From Gibbula magus (lineage: Eukaryota; Mollusca; Gastropoda; Trochida; Trochidae), in NCBI GenBank assembly GCA_936450465.1, contig OW388292.1, positions 10,683,756 through 10,747,755 on the forward strand: a stretch of DNA of 64,000 nucleotides, in the 5' to 3' direction. Below are positions 1 to 11,043 of this stretch, in pieces (position 1 is the stretch's first letter; each line of letters starts with the position of its first letter). Position numbers and translations under genes: made by a program. The notes beneath the pieces are model-generated. The model was not told the origin of the DNA. It did no database searches and saw nothing but the letters and a program-made list of their open reading frames with translations.

Positions 1-19
1 ATGAATATTTAAAAAGATC

Positions 20-210
20 CCGATCACATGGAAGATATATCGGACACATATAGTTGATTTAAGTCCCACATGTCAGAGCTTGTAGCCAGTTTAACATGTT
101 CTATTAAATCCCTCAGGGACTGACCGGCAATATATTGGACATAAACATGCTTGGATGAATACGTCAAATCAAACTGGTTGATTTTACCAGCTAATAAATA
201 TTGCGCTATG
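20..210 (+). repeat. Dispersed duplicate, first copy
   Basis: About 190 bases that recur in the same orientation at 58980-59160, recognisable by the shared stretches CCCACATGTCAGAGCTTGTA and ATTGGACATAAACATGCTTG. No coding potential is seen. The two copies differ by many substitutions and small indels, so the duplication is old. The rest of 211-1429 has no supportable gene. Confidence 0.75.
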
Positions 211-469
211 TCTGTCTATAATCAATATCAACATTAATTAATTGCCGCCTCAACAAGATATGAGATCTCTAGCTGCTCTAGTTAACGTTACATATTTCAG
301 CTCATTATGACTTTTAAGGCCAGATGTCCTTATGACTTTGGTAGATATCCATTTGGCGTCGTGGGCAAACTTTTAATATTTTCGATTTTTCTGGAAGAAC
401 CGGTACATCATGTCACTGTGCACCTTGCACACCTAGGGGATCATAGTTTGTTTATTTGGTTTTGACCAG

Positions 470-602
470 CCGCTGCTCGCAGGTTTCACCGCAGTGCATA
501 GCCACATGGCGTTGCGGGCTTTCTCCCTACCATAATACTAGCAGCCGCGATATAAGTGAAATACTCTTGAAAGCGGCGTTAAACCCCAACTTACTCACTT
601 CC
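470..602 (+). mobile_element. SINE 3' fragment (tail only)
   Basis: It matches the 3' part of the minus-strand SINE at 11200-11494 in inverted orientation (CGCAGGTTTCACCGCA...GCATAGCCAC...GTTGCGGGCTTTCTCCCT) and ends in AAGCGGCGTTAAACCCC followed by an ACTTACTCACTT run. The tRNA-like head is missing, as expected for a 5'-truncated retrocopy. The short open frame through this stretch is not a gene. Confidence 0.75.
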
Positions 603-1429
603 TTTTTAGTCTTGACCCTTTCAAATATGAGCGTAGTATATTTTTAGGCACTTTTACTAAAACCTTTAAACGACCTATTCTTCAAAACCAGTCGACATGG
701 GAAGCTAACATTTTCAAAATAACATTTTTGCTATATTGAGATTGAAGTTTGTACATTTGGTCTTTATCCCCGCCCAAATATGGTCGTTTTCACCCTGAAA
801 CCTTTGATCGACTAATCACAATGAACCAGTAATGCTAGGAAGCTCACAGTTTGAGAATATCCTAATCGTTTGATAGAAATTAAAGATTTGCCATCGTCCT
901 ACTCACAAAACTAAGGGTGCGGTAGTGGTGCATCCATTGCATGACGAAAACACTCCCTTTGATACAATGGTTAATGTTATCATATTGGAAATACAAACAG
1001 CTTTCAAACGAGCTCAGTGTCATGTCTTTGCAAGAAATATATGAGGAAAATAGGCCATACCATTATAATTCACTGACAGTGACGTCTTAACAGTGACAGC
1101 CAAGCATTGTGTATTCGCTGTAGTTATCGGCTCAGTGATTGACCTTGTAGTTATCTTTAATATTGGTGTATGATGAATTGTGTATTGAGGGTAGGGTGAT
1201 TGAGGAGGTCGTTAGTTTGGCTGGTGTGTTAAAATTTATATCATGCTGCTACAATAATATCTGCAAGTACATTAGAATAGAATTGTAGAATTGGATTTTG
1301 TATCTGACAACGTATTTGTCATATCGTAGATCTACATGTTGTGCCCTTTCCTGCAGATAACGATCATTCACATTTAGTGTCGTGTCCTAACACACCCTTG
1401 ATATTATTACGTAGAATACCACGAGTGTT

Positions 1430-1735
1430 TTAAGAAATTGATTGCTTTGATTTCTCATCCAAAAGTGTGTTCTACAGGAGATATCGCTTGTGTAAGGTCA
1501 AGCTATGTTTACTTGGAGATATAGTGTTGACAGTACAATACACGATGCCCTACCACAGTCAACTACATGACATTACAATGCTTTACATCATCAAGCAATG
1601 CCATCACAATTCTGTGATGCCATAAACGATATTGCGTCACAATGCCGTGACATCACCGCATTGAAAGTCAAATGGCATTGCTGTGCTCAGATATTTACAG
1701 TTTTCATTGGAACGTAATTTGGAATGTTTTTCTAT
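1430..1735 (+). repeat. Dispersed duplicate, copy 1 of 2
   Basis: Paralogous to 8320-8575 in the same orientation. Shared landmarks are ACAGGAGATATCGC, ATGACAT..AATG..TTTACATCATC and a GTCAA.TGGCA..G.TGTGCTCA block. It is non-coding and AT-rich. The pair shows that sequence on the two sides of the foldback element and LINE derives from one local duplication. Confidence 0.6.
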
Positions 1736-1798
1736 CTACTTGCACCAAGACCGAGTCTGAGAACCTTAACTGACTTATAAACTATGGGAATATTTAGA

Positions 1799-1946
1799 CA
1801 ATAACTAACGAGTGACGGGGAATGACAGATTATCTTTCCCGAGTTATATCATTTGAGTAATTCTCGAGCCTTGGCGAGAGAATTACACTCAATTGATATA
1901 ACGAGGGAAAGATAACCTGCCATTCCCCGTCACGAGTTGGTTATTG
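1799..1946. repeat. Terminal hairpin inside left foldback arm
   Basis: The outer ~150 bases of the arm are themselves palindromic: CAATAACTAACGAGTGACGG on one side answers CCGTCACGAGTTGGTTATTG on the other, about 65 bp per side. The loop is CTCGAGCCTTGGCGAG. A mirror copy occupies 3582-3728 in the right arm. The element is thus a palindrome whose ends are smaller palindromes. Confidence 0.8.
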
Positions 1947-2299
1947 TTTATATTACCCATATGACAAATTAAAGTAAAAACGTGAATATTAAAAGCCAAT
2001 TGCTTCTCTTAAAGGACCCGAGAAGGAGATGAATCTCCATATCCATACGCGTGTGACATGGATTCACTTCTTACGTACCTATCCTTGTTTACTCCGCACG
2101 ATTAAAATGTCCCCTGCGAAAATGTCTTTCACAATAAAAGAAAGATGTGGCTTTAGTTGAAAGTTTTGTATTCCTGCCAATTACTATCAATCCATGATTA
2201 TACAAATAAGTTATTGCAACATCCATATCAAGAGGTGTGCGAAGCTCAAAAACAAGTCGGCTCAAACCGAAAAGCCCTGTGACGTTACAATCGACACTG

Positions 2300-2331
2300 T
2301 GACGTCATAACCGCTCGCGCCTATGACGTCA
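2300..2331. promoter_or_regulatory. Paired CRE-like TGACGTCA sites in left foldback arm
   Basis: Two perfect TGACGTCA octamers at 2300-2307 and 2324-2331 (CREB/ATF-type site), with a further TGACGTTA at 2280. The same pair is mirrored in the right arm at 3196-3203 and 3220-3227. They may give the element promoter or enhancer activity. No transcript was identified, so function is inference. Confidence 0.4.
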
Positions 2332-3986
2332 TTACATTCGAACGATCGCCGTCGCTCTTGAAGCTTTCCGTGGTTATACAGTCAAGCAGTAATCGCTAGT
2401 TTCTTTAAATTTCGGACAATTTAACTGCTTCCTCCGACATTTGATGCGTCGGCACATGTACGAAAACGCTAATTTCAACTGCGGGAAACAAATAAAACAT
2501 GTTAAAATGCAGAAGACAGTTTCTAAAGTTACTAGTCGGGAAAAGTAAAAAAGATGAATGAAGTAGTTCCGACAACCAATGAAATTCTTATTTTTCTGTA
2601 ACAGCCAATCAAAAGCCAGGTGTTACTCCCATGTGACTTACAGGAAAAATACTACCCTGTGTCCGTCTTCCCATATGGGTAATATATAATGTTTCGAAGA
2701 AAGCTGCAGAATTAACATTTGAAAAATATCCCCACCCCTCTATAATCTTCAGTAATAATTAGCTCAATTAATCAACATTGCGAAAATGTTTTCATTTAAT
2801 ACTGTATCGTAGAAGTTGACAGTTAATACAAATGTATATTACCCATATGGGAAGACGGACACAGGGTAGTATTTTTCCTGTAAGTCACATGGGAGTTACA
2901 CCTTTTTCTGGCTTTTGATTGGCTGTTACAGAAAAATAAGAATTTCATTGGTTGCCGGAACTACTTCATTCATCTTTCTTACTTTTCCCGACTAGTAACT
3001 TTAGAAACTGTCTTCTGCACTTTAACATGTTTTATTTGTTTCCCGCAGTTGAAATTAGCGTTTTCGTACATGTGCCGACGCATCAAATGTCGGAGGAAGC
3101 AGTTAAATTGTCCGAAATTTAAAGAAACTAGCGATTACTGCTTGACTGTATAACCACGGAAAGCTTCAAGAGCGACGGCGATCGTTCGAATGTAATGACG
3201 TCATAGGCGCAAGCGGTTATGACGTCACAGTGTCGATTGTAACGTCACAGGGCTTTTCGGTTTGAGCCGACTTGTTTTTGAGCTTCGCACACCTCTTGAT
3301 ATGGATGTTGCAATAACTTATATGTATAATCATGGATTGATAGTAATTGGCAGGAATACAAAACATTCAACTAAAAACACATCTTTCTTTTATTGTGAAA
3401 GACATTTTCGCAGGGGACATTTTAATCGTGCGGAGTAAACAAGGATAGGTACGTAAGAAGTGAATCCACGTCACACGCGTATGGATATGGAGATTCATCT
3501 CCTTCTCGGGTCCTTTTAGATAAGCTATTGGCTTTTAATATTCGCGTTTTTACTTTAATTTGTAATATGGGTAATATAAACAATAACAAACTCGTGACGG
3601 GGAATGGCAGGTTATCTTTCCCTCGTTATATCAATTGTGTGTAATTCTCTCGCCAAGGCTCGAGAATTACTCAAATGATATAACTCGGGAAAGATAATCT
3701 GTCATTCCCCGTCACTCGTTAGTTATTGTCTAAGTCATCTCAGGCGACGCCCGGTGTAAGGACGCCGCTTATCGCATTTTTCACGTGCACACAAAACTGC
3801 TCGACCAATGTCAACAAGATCAAAGTAATCCCAAACACAACACAATTTCAATATTTACAAGACTTTTTGCACATAAAACATTATACTATTTTAATGAAAA
3901 TAAGTAATGCAGAAACTGCCAATTATACAACAGGCAATGGAAAAGTTAAATCAATTGGTCATGAAAAAATCATTCTAATTTCAACT

Positions 3987-4060
3987 GGCTCCGTAGCCTA
4001 ATGGTATGCACACTTGGTTGCAAAGCGAAAGGCCAGTGGTTCAATCCCCTACTTTCGAGT
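3987..4060 (+). mobile_element. tRNA-like sequence, probable SINE head
   Basis: It begins GGCTCCGTAGCCTAATGG with a good polymerase III A box (TAGCCTAATGG) and has a B-box-like GTGGTTCAATCC about 40 bases later. The anticodon-loop position reads TTGCAAA, which would be a Cys GCA anticodon. The acceptor and anticodon stems do not pair well, so I read a tRNA-derived SINE head or tRNA pseudogene rather than a working tRNA. The following ~90 bases may be its body. Confidence 0.45.
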
Positions 4061-4162
4061 GAAATATTTGTAAAATTCTGGTGTTGGAATTCTAAGATTA
4101 TATGAATTTTATGATGGAAAATATCTGAGATTTGAAAAGAATTCAGTTTAAAAATCAATTAC

Positions 4163-5941
4163 TAATGTTTGCGGTCTATCTGTGAGGAGGCAAAGGAAAA
4201 AGCATTGCTAGAGCATTATGAAAGGCTTCTAAATGTAGAATTTGACTGGGACCCTGAACACCTAACTGATGAACCCCCACTGGAAGGACCACCTATCCCT
4301 ATGACCATTAATATGGTGAAGAAGGCCATCTCTAAGATGAAGTCGGGAAAAGCAGCTGGGCCATCAGGAATAGTTGTGGAGATGATCAGAGCCGCAGGTG
4401 ACACAGGAGCAGCCATGATCTGTGACCTTACAACCTCCATTGTCCAAGACGGCAAGGTCCCCTCCGACTGGGAGCACAGTTTCATCGTCAATCTCTACAA
4501 GGGCAAAGGTGACGCTCTAGACAGAGGAAACTATCTCAGTTTGGCTTTGTCCCTGGCAGAGGTACAACAGATGCTATATTTGTTTTTCGACAGCAGCAAG
4601 AAAAATACCTGGCAGTAAACAACCGACTCTATATGGCGTTTGTCGACCTCGAGAAGGCTTTCGACCGTGTACCTCGAAAGGTGGTCTGGTGGGCACTAAG
4701 GAAACTCAGTGTAGATGAGTGGATAGTACGCTTAGTGCAGGGGATGTATGACAACTCTTGCAGCCGTGTCCGTGTTGGTAACGCCTACAGTCAAGAATTT
4801 ACTGTGAAGGTCGGTGTCCATCAGGGATCAGTGTTGAGCCCCCTGCTCTTCATCATCGTGCTAAAAGCCCTCTCACGCGAATTCCGTGCAGGTGTCCCCT
4901 GGGAAGATCTCTACGCAGATGACCTTGAGATCATCACCGAATCACTAGAAGAATGTGTCGAAAGACTACTGACATGGAAAGAATCAATGGAAAGAAAAGG
5001 ACTGCGAGTAAATGCTGGCAAGACAAAGATCATGATCTGTGGCACAGGCCTCGACCAACTTCAAGACTCAGGCAACTTCCCATGTATTGTCTGCCGTAAA
5101 GGTGTAGGCAACAACAGCATATTCTGCAACGACTGTAAGCACTGGGTGCACAAGAAATGCAGCGGACTCAAGCGCCTATCAGAGGACCCTTACTTTAGGT
5201 GTTCCAGATGCCAGGGAACAGCGCGGTCACTTGACGGCAGACCACAAAAAGAAGTACAAGTCGGGTCAGATAAGTTGGAGGTGGTTAGTTCCTTCTGCTA
5301 CCTAGGAGACATGCTTTCCGCGGGTGGAGGCTGCGAGCTCGCAACCATCACACGGGTGAAGACAGCCTGGAAGAAGTTCAAGGAGCTGCTACCGGTCTTA
5401 ACATCACGCCACCTATCGCACAAGACCCGTCAGGTGTACAGCAATTGTGTGAGAAGCGCTATGCTCCATGCCTGCGAGACCTGGGCACTGACAAAACCAA
5501 ACCTCCATCGCCTTCAGCGACAGGGCCATGATCAGACAAGTATGCAATGTCAAGGCAAAAGACACCGCCAACATACGATCAAGTGAGCTACTTGGACAGC
5601 TAGGCCTCGAGGATCTCGACCTTATACTAAGGGAGAGAAGACTACGCTGGTTCGGTCATGTAGAGCGATCAAACAGTGCAATCAAGTGTGCCCTGAACCA
5701 CAAAGTCAGTGGAAAGCGTGGACCTGGCCGACCAAAAATGACTTGGAAAGAGCTGATTGACAGAGACCGCAGACAGTGGAAGCTCACCAAAACAGACCCC
5801 ATTGAAAGAAAAACGTCGATATCAGAAGTGAAATCTGCCATGCGTGCAGCTAGCCAGTTACCTGGATGGAGGCCCATCAGTGTGGATGATGCCCCCAGAC
5901 CTGCACGTTAAACAAAAAGAACCGATGATGATGATGATGAT
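4163..5941 (+). pseudogene. Non-LTR retrotransposon (LINE), ORF2 3' half, broken
   Basis: It encodes the C-terminal part of a LINE reverse transcriptase. The fingers segment lies at 4169-4530 (KAAGPSGI motif). The palm follows with AFVDLEKAFDRVPR, GVHQGSVLSPLLF and the catalytic LYADDLEI (about 4912). A PHD-type finger comes next, then a thumb/C-terminal region with RLRWFGHVERS and KRGPGRPKMTW, stopping at 5911. The frame breaks twice: near 4533 after DRGNY, where roughly 40-50 codons seem missing before QFGFVPGRG resumes in another frame, and near 5525, where a few bases are missing after RLQR. Only ~25 bases of 3' UTR separate the stop from a (GAT)n tail at 5926-5941, typical of LINEs with microsatellite tails. 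It is 5'-truncated, with no endonuclease seen. Confidence 0.9.
5083..5211 (+). other. PHD-type zinc finger inside the LINE ORF2
   Basis: The spacing C-x2-C-x10-C-x2-C-x4-H-x2-C-x13-C-x2-C is a C4HC3 PHD pattern, reading CIVC, FCNDC, HWVHKKC and FRCSRC. It lies between the RT palm (YADD, ~160 bases upstream) and the thumb. PHD fingers elsewhere read histone tails, so a role in choosing chromatin targets is conceivable. That role is inference; the cysteine/histidine pattern is seen directly. Confidence 0.8.
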
Positions 5942-5943
5942 AA

Positions 5944-6022
5944 AGACCTCATATGAGGTCTCTTAATCGTAGATAGACCTCATACGAGGTCTTTAAATCA
6001 CAGATAGACCTCATATGAGGTC
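5944..6022. repeat. Three tandem copies of an 18-bp palindrome
   Basis: AGACCTCATATGAGGTCT at 5944-5961 and 6005-6022, with a one-base variant (CATACGAGG) at 5975-5992, separated by ~12-base spacers with a common TAAATCACAGAT theme. The array starts directly after the LINE (GAT)n tail. Confidence 0.85.
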
Positions 6023-6560
6023 TCTAAATCACAGATAAACCTAACTTGATGTCGTCAAAGGCCCTACCTCCAGGTTACGGAACGGTGCTAAACAAAAGGA
6101 TGACGTCACCAGAGGTTTATAAGTGTAATCATGGCCTTTCGCTTGCGTTACATTGGGCCAGAATAGAATGCAAGGTTTTCTCCATATGGTACCATTTACA
6201 ACTCCGGCTACTGCCCGGACATTACCCGGAAGTATGGTCCTACCAGGAGCCTGACGTCAAGTGATCCGATGCAACTTGTAATAACACAAACGCCGTTGAA
6301 ATCTTTCGATCCTGGATCGATAAACCCCTATTGCAAATTAAGCATCTCTCTGTTCTTGGCTTGTTTAAATCAGCCCTGGAAACGCGTTCTTTCAGAAAAT
6401 ACTACCCTGCTTAATAAATGTTATATTTCATATAGTGTACACTGGACTTATTATTATTATCATTAAATGTAAACAGTTATTTCCGATATGATATGATATA
6501 ACCACAAGTCACAGTTGGGTTCTATATGTCAAATGGGCATTGATAGAACGCGGTGGTAGA
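6023..6560. other. No supportable gene
   Basis: An open frame at 6046-6264 has no recognisable motif. A TGACGTCA site occurs near 6102. Otherwise there is nothing to report beyond AT-rich sequence. Confidence 0.4.
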
Positions 6561-6561
6561 T

Positions 6562-6760
6562 TCAAAGTCAAAGTCAAAGTCAAAAGATGTTTATTGTATT
6601 CAAGGCCTCCGGCCCATAAACAGAAGAGTTACAGTGGTATATTAACAGTGTTGTATATTTACAGGGTATACAGTTTTTATTATTTTATTATAAGAATGTC
6701 TCTTTTGGCTAAACCATGCTTTACATATAATGACAATTGAACAATAACAGTTTCATTTTT
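6562..6760 (-). mobile_element. 3' end fragment of a retroelement with (TTTGAC)n tail
   Basis: On the minus strand the segment ends GGCCTTGAATACAATAAACA, then TCTTTTGACTTTGACTTTGA. An AATAAA followed by a short hexamer tail is a common LINE/SINE 3' terminus. The body upstream shows no preserved frame. Clade cannot be assigned. Confidence 0.5.
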
Positions 6761-6961
6761 AGTTTGTAACATAGATACGTAATGATCCCTTGGTTGTTTT
6801 TCAAGAATATATATTTTTGAGGTAATTCGACATATCAAGGACATAACAATGTAAAATGAATTTCATTCTCTATACCGAGGTTACACAAGAGTCATCAGAA
6901 GATGACATATCCCACCGGTTCCACAAAATTTGTAAAACACATCTTGTGTATCTACTACCGT

Positions 6962-7620
6962 ACTTCAATTAGTGGGTATTACAGATGCTGAGTTTCAGGT
7001 ATGTTAATGGTTTTAGACTTCTGCTCGAGAAGCAGTCAAAATCAACAACAACCAACATCCCTCTCATGTTTCTATGGAAACAGAAAAAATTAATTTTTCA
7101 GAAAAAATCTGAAAATATCAAAAGGCACCACTTCAGTAAGTGGGTAAAACACATGCAAAGTTTCAGAAAGATATGATGAACGGTTTTGAAGCTTTGCTCC
7201 GGAAATGAACCTGTCTCTGAACAAAGTCCAAATTCAACAAGTTTCTATGGAAACGAAACAAATAAAATTTTCAGAAATCTGAAAATATCAAAAGGCACCA
7301 CTTCAGTTAGTGGGTAATACACATGCAAAGTTTCAGGAAGATATGATGAACGGTTTTGAAGCTTTGCTCCGGAAACGAACCTGTCTCTGAACAAAGTCCA
7401 AATTCAACAAGTTTCTATCGAAAAGAAAAAAAAGAAAATTTTCAGAAATCTGACAATATCAAAAGGCACCACTTCAGTTGGTGGGTAATACACATGGAAA
7501 GTTTCAGAAAGATATCATGAACGGTTTTCGAGTTCTGCTCCGGAAACGAAATGATTACGGACGGACGGACGGACAGACGGACGGGGCGATGACTATATCC
7601 CACGGTATTACATACCCGGT
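6962..7620. repeat. Tandem array of ~170-bp units
   Basis: Four units, dated by the phrase TAGTGGGTAATACACATGCA (7307) and its variants at 6968, 7137 and 7478, give spacings of 169, 170 and 171. Each unit carries ATCAAAAGGCACCACTTCAG and GCTTTGCTCCGGAAACGAA. The array closes with (CGGA)n and GGGCGATGACTATATCCCAC. A repeat array followed by a CGGACGGA tract is the same layout as the element at 13380-15334. Confidence 0.85.
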
Positions 7621-7629
7621 GGGATAATA

Positions 7630-8319
7630 AAGGACACATTCTTCTTTCTTTCTCTATCGATGATTTTCTACCCTCATTAATCATTAAAGTTAATAAATCT
7701 AAACGATATTTCACAAACATTGTTCTTAAACTGTATGTTGTAATTATTGATAAATATTTTTCTGGCTGAAGTAGCGTTTTAAAGGTCCTGTAATATTCAT
7801 ATCGAGAGCTTGAATCTAGGGTCGATGACCATTCTACGGCGAAACTCACTGATAAATCGGTTCATGTTACCAATTGTTTGAGACATCTATATAAAAGCAA
7901 AACCATTAGAAAACAATACATTCCTTATAGCAGTTGTCCACGTATGTTTTCCTAAATTATCCACATTTAAAAGCATATTATAGGCTAATTTCGGAAGACG
8001 TTTTTCATGCATTTTTAGAAACTTAAACCAAAATCTTAAACATCTTAATTAGGAATTAATGTACAAAGGAAATCTTCAACATTCACCATATACCATACAA
8101 TTAGGTGTCATTGGACGTACATTAAGGTACTTTTTGCAAGCTAAAAGGTGAATTCTCTCTATACACTCGAATTGCTTCGATTTAATTCTACCTGTCAAAC
8201 ATCTTCTGGTGCTCGTTATTACTGGTACGATTTCCTTGTTTAACGACTTCTTCTGATTTTAGTTAGGTCACGGCAATAAAGCATGATCATTTTCTCCTCA
8301 TTAATGTTAGTGATTCATT
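7630..8319. other. No supportable gene
   Basis: AT-rich sequence. The minus-strand open frame at 7442-7849 overlaps the repeat array and shows no domain, so it is discounted. Confidence 0.5.
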
Positions 8320-8575
8320 GATACATCTTTATCATCCAAAACTCTGTTTCACAGGAGATATCGCGCGTGTGAGATCAAGCAATATCTCCGAGGAGATATC
8401 ATTTTGGTAGTAGATTTTGCACAATGCCCTGTCAGCGTCAACTAAATGACATCAGAATGAATTTACATCATCGAGTAATGACGTCACAATGCTATGACAG
8501 GTCAACTGGCAGAGGAGTGCTCACAGATGTACACTTGTTCATTGAAAAGTGATGAAGAATGATTTTGGGTGATAA
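8320..8575 (+). repeat. Dispersed duplicate, copy 2 of 2
   Basis: Partner of 1430-1735: CACAGGAGATATCGCGCGTG, ACATCATCGAGTAATGACGTC and GTCAACTGGCAGAGGAGTGC align with that copy in order. Non-coding. Confidence 0.6.
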
Positions 8576-8839
8576 AAGTAAACACATGCTCGGCAAGCCT
8601 CGGATATGTGTTACTTTCTATCAACTCGTGTTGATATATTTGATAACAGAAGACACGAGGGTGAGATTCTCTATATACCAAGAAAAACTGGTTAATACCC
8701 ACCAAGAAAGCTGTACATGTAAGTCACATACTGTCCCATTTTCTTGAACAGAACTTAACATAATTCATTATTTTCCTATGACACTTTCTGATATGCCACC
8801 TTATTATGACATTATTGCATTTATTAGTTTATCCCGGAG

Positions 8840-9172
8840 TTATTATAGAGCCATAGTCCCCGATTGAACTGAGATTTTAAATCTCCTTTAAATCTACAGA
8901 GTCATGAAATCTACAACACATATCCCTATTGGCCAAGGAATAGGATATCAAGAGTTTCACTTTCAGGGGCGTTTCGTACTGGAGAAGATGATTGGAATAG
9001 GCAGTGTGGTCGTGGCCACATAATCACAAAACCTTGAATTTATATTCCCCATAGACTGAGGAGTCAGACTCTTATTAAAAGAAGTCGAAAAAGTGAAAAG
9101 TTGATAAACGGCGGATATGATGCCATGCTTTTAGTCAATTGAGCCCTTTGACCAGATGAGCTATGAATTCAG
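8840..9172 (+). mobile_element. Diverged remnant of the ATGAGCT-ended satellite element
   Basis: It contains single diverged versions of the unit phrases found at 13380-15334 (GAAATCTAC, ATTGGCCAAGGA, GGAGAAGATGA) and the same right end, GATGCCATGC...GAGCCCTTTGACCAGATGAGCTA. Older and array-poor relative to the other copies. Confidence 0.6.
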
Positions 9173-9307
9173 GAGAGACATACACAACGATAAAACTGCA
9201 GGACAACAACATTATATTTGGAATAAAACATTACAGTACAGTGCAGTATATGTTTAAATTGTTCTAAATATCTTCACCCCAAACAGTGGCAAATAGTAAC
9301 GTTGCGT

Positions 9308-10731
9308 TTATTTCTGAATGAACCATTTTGTTTCCACTCTACCGTTTTGCATGCTAAAATTTGACACACTAGATGGAAACTCCCCACAAGAACGCACAGC
9401 ATTAGATGACACTGTACAATATGTCTTCGGAGCGCCGTTTTTTAGAAGACGGAACTTGTGCTTGTGATCCATCTCTAAATTGAAATGGGGTTCCATGTCA
9501 GCAAAAATAATGTTTCGCTTGCAGTCAACATGTACACGGGTAGCACTTTCATATATTTTATACTCTTTGAAGAAACTTTCAACCCGAACTTTCAAATGAC
9601 CATCGTGGAACTTGTTAATGAATTCTTTCCGAGAACCTGCTAGAACCGTCCCGTTGACATTTACATGAAAAGCAAACTCCCAAAGCAATTGGTCAACAAA
9701 CCAAGTCACGTGCATTTTGTTTTCTGTCACTGGTATATTTTGAAGTATCTCATCAAAAACATTATAATGTGTGATCACGGACGATGTAGAACAGACATAT
9801 CTCCAAACCTCAGTTAGTATTCTTAAGTGTTTTACGGTGTTTAGAAACTGCCCACAAACGAAGCCTGTGCGCGTAATGAAGATCACTGCAGCCTTCACCA
9901 CTATAATAGGTTTGTGCCCAATCGAAATTTTAACTCTGTGACCTTTTCGAATGAGCCTAATTAGCTCATCAAGGTTGCTGGTGGAATGGCCCGTTGCATA
10001 AATTGGTGTCCATGGTTTAGAAAATAAAAGCCTGAAAGCTGAAGCTTTAGATCTAAGCATTCTGCCGTTATCAGTTCTGCAGTAGTTGTTACATCCAAAT
10101 AGGTACTTACTCTTTCTGTTAACGCCAACATGGCATGTCGTGGATGTTTCTTTCATATTCATAAAAAAACCTATTTTAGTTGATGACAGAAGAACAGATT
10201 TTACTTTCAGTTGTAAGTTGTTTTTTAACTGAAAAAAGATCACATCGCAAGCTTTGTGTATTAGTTTTATAGCATCCTTTAATTCCAACCTCTCTTTCTT
10301 TCGATATGTTGTTTTCCCATGAGAATACTGAGCAACAGGTTTTGTAGCGAAGTTTTGATGCCATACAGTATCCACATGACCTTGTGCTTGGTTTAATTCT
10401 GCGTCTTCATGAACCTTTGTTTGTGCATTCATGTACCCATTTGAACACATTTTATACTTTGACAATTCAATTTGATTTCTTTTCGCCCTTTGATGATCAA
10501 TATTTATATTAGAATATGCACAAACGAATATTTTGGATTTATGGCCTCTTTGGAAATGAAGTTCCTTTACGTATGCAACTTCAAATGAAAATAGTTGCTC
10601 GTTTGAAAGTTTAATCAGAATTTGTATTTGAATGCCAGATTTCACTGAATTTCGTAACTGTGACATCGACCCAGATATCACTCTACCGCTCTTGTCAATA
10701 TGAATAGAAGCTCTTAAAGAGGAGGACCTTC
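9308..10731 (-). CDS. Large exon of an unnamed four-repeat protein
   Basis: A long frame of 457 codons runs from 10681 (a GTG, so not a start) to a TAA at 9308. It stays open further upstream to an AG at 10732-10733, preceded by a pyrimidine-rich tract, so this is probably an internal or terminal exon starting at 10731. Four related segments recur every ~105-130 residues (residues from 10681): GSMSQLRNSVKSGIQI (~4), ELKDAIKLIHKACDVIF (~133), NLDELIRLIRKGHRVKI (~236) and GSRKEFINKFHDGHLKV (~349). Each precedes a beta-like stretch and a Trp-rich joint (VTWFV near 325, KWFI at the C terminus). The pattern resembles secreted multi-repeat proteins expanded in molluscs, but I cannot name the family or function. 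AATAAA overlaps the stop codon. A decayed relative lies at 57940-58355. Confidence 0.7.
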
Positions 10732-10933
10732 CTGAAGATTTTAGAAAAAAATCAATTTATATATATTTCCAGTTCAGAACTTCCTGCAACATTAAGTCAA
10801 CATTAATCACATTCATTTTGATATTCAAATGTACTTTGATTAAAATGAGCATCACAGTTGGCCATTAATACAAAATTCATCCTGCCCATTCAAAACAGTT
10901 TCTCGTAATGAGGTGAGGTGGGGTTTTACGTAG

Positions 10934-11043
10934 AGGGTAATGTCCGAGTAACTCTCCATTCCTTAAAAATAATGGAGCCGAGGCCCCGGAGGGGCCGAGG
11001 CCCATTATTTTTAAGGAATGGAGAGTTACGAGGATATTACCCT
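10934..11043. repeat. Near-perfect palindrome
   Basis: Arms of ~55 bp (GAGTAACTCTCCATTCCTTA answered by TAAGGAATGGAGAGTTAC) with a GC-rich centre GAGGCCCCGGAGGGGCC. Half of an arm recurs at 11136-11165 (GTAACTCTCCATTCCTGAAA). It lies just upstream of the four-repeat exon, in its presumed intron. Probably a small hairpin-type MITE. Confidence 0.85.

Larger units (their letters stand above)
1797..3730. mobile_element. Large foldback (inverted-arm) DNA element
   Basis: Two arms of about 890 bp (1797-2686 and 2835-3730) are near-perfect reverse complements separated by a 148-bp unique spacer. The outer ends read GACAATAACTAACGAG and CTCGTTAGTTATTGTC, each next to a TA dinucleotide (1795-1796 and 3731-3732), which fits a TA target duplication. 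No open frame of note lies inside, so it is non-autonomous. The arms differ at only scattered positions, which suggests a young or conversion-homogenised copy. The TA target would fit the IS630/Tc1/mariner group, but the ends are not a named family I recognise. Confidence 0.85.

Noticed and set aside
5656..5877. Minus-strand ORF across the LINE end
   Set aside because: It is the antisense shadow of the LINE C-terminal coding region.
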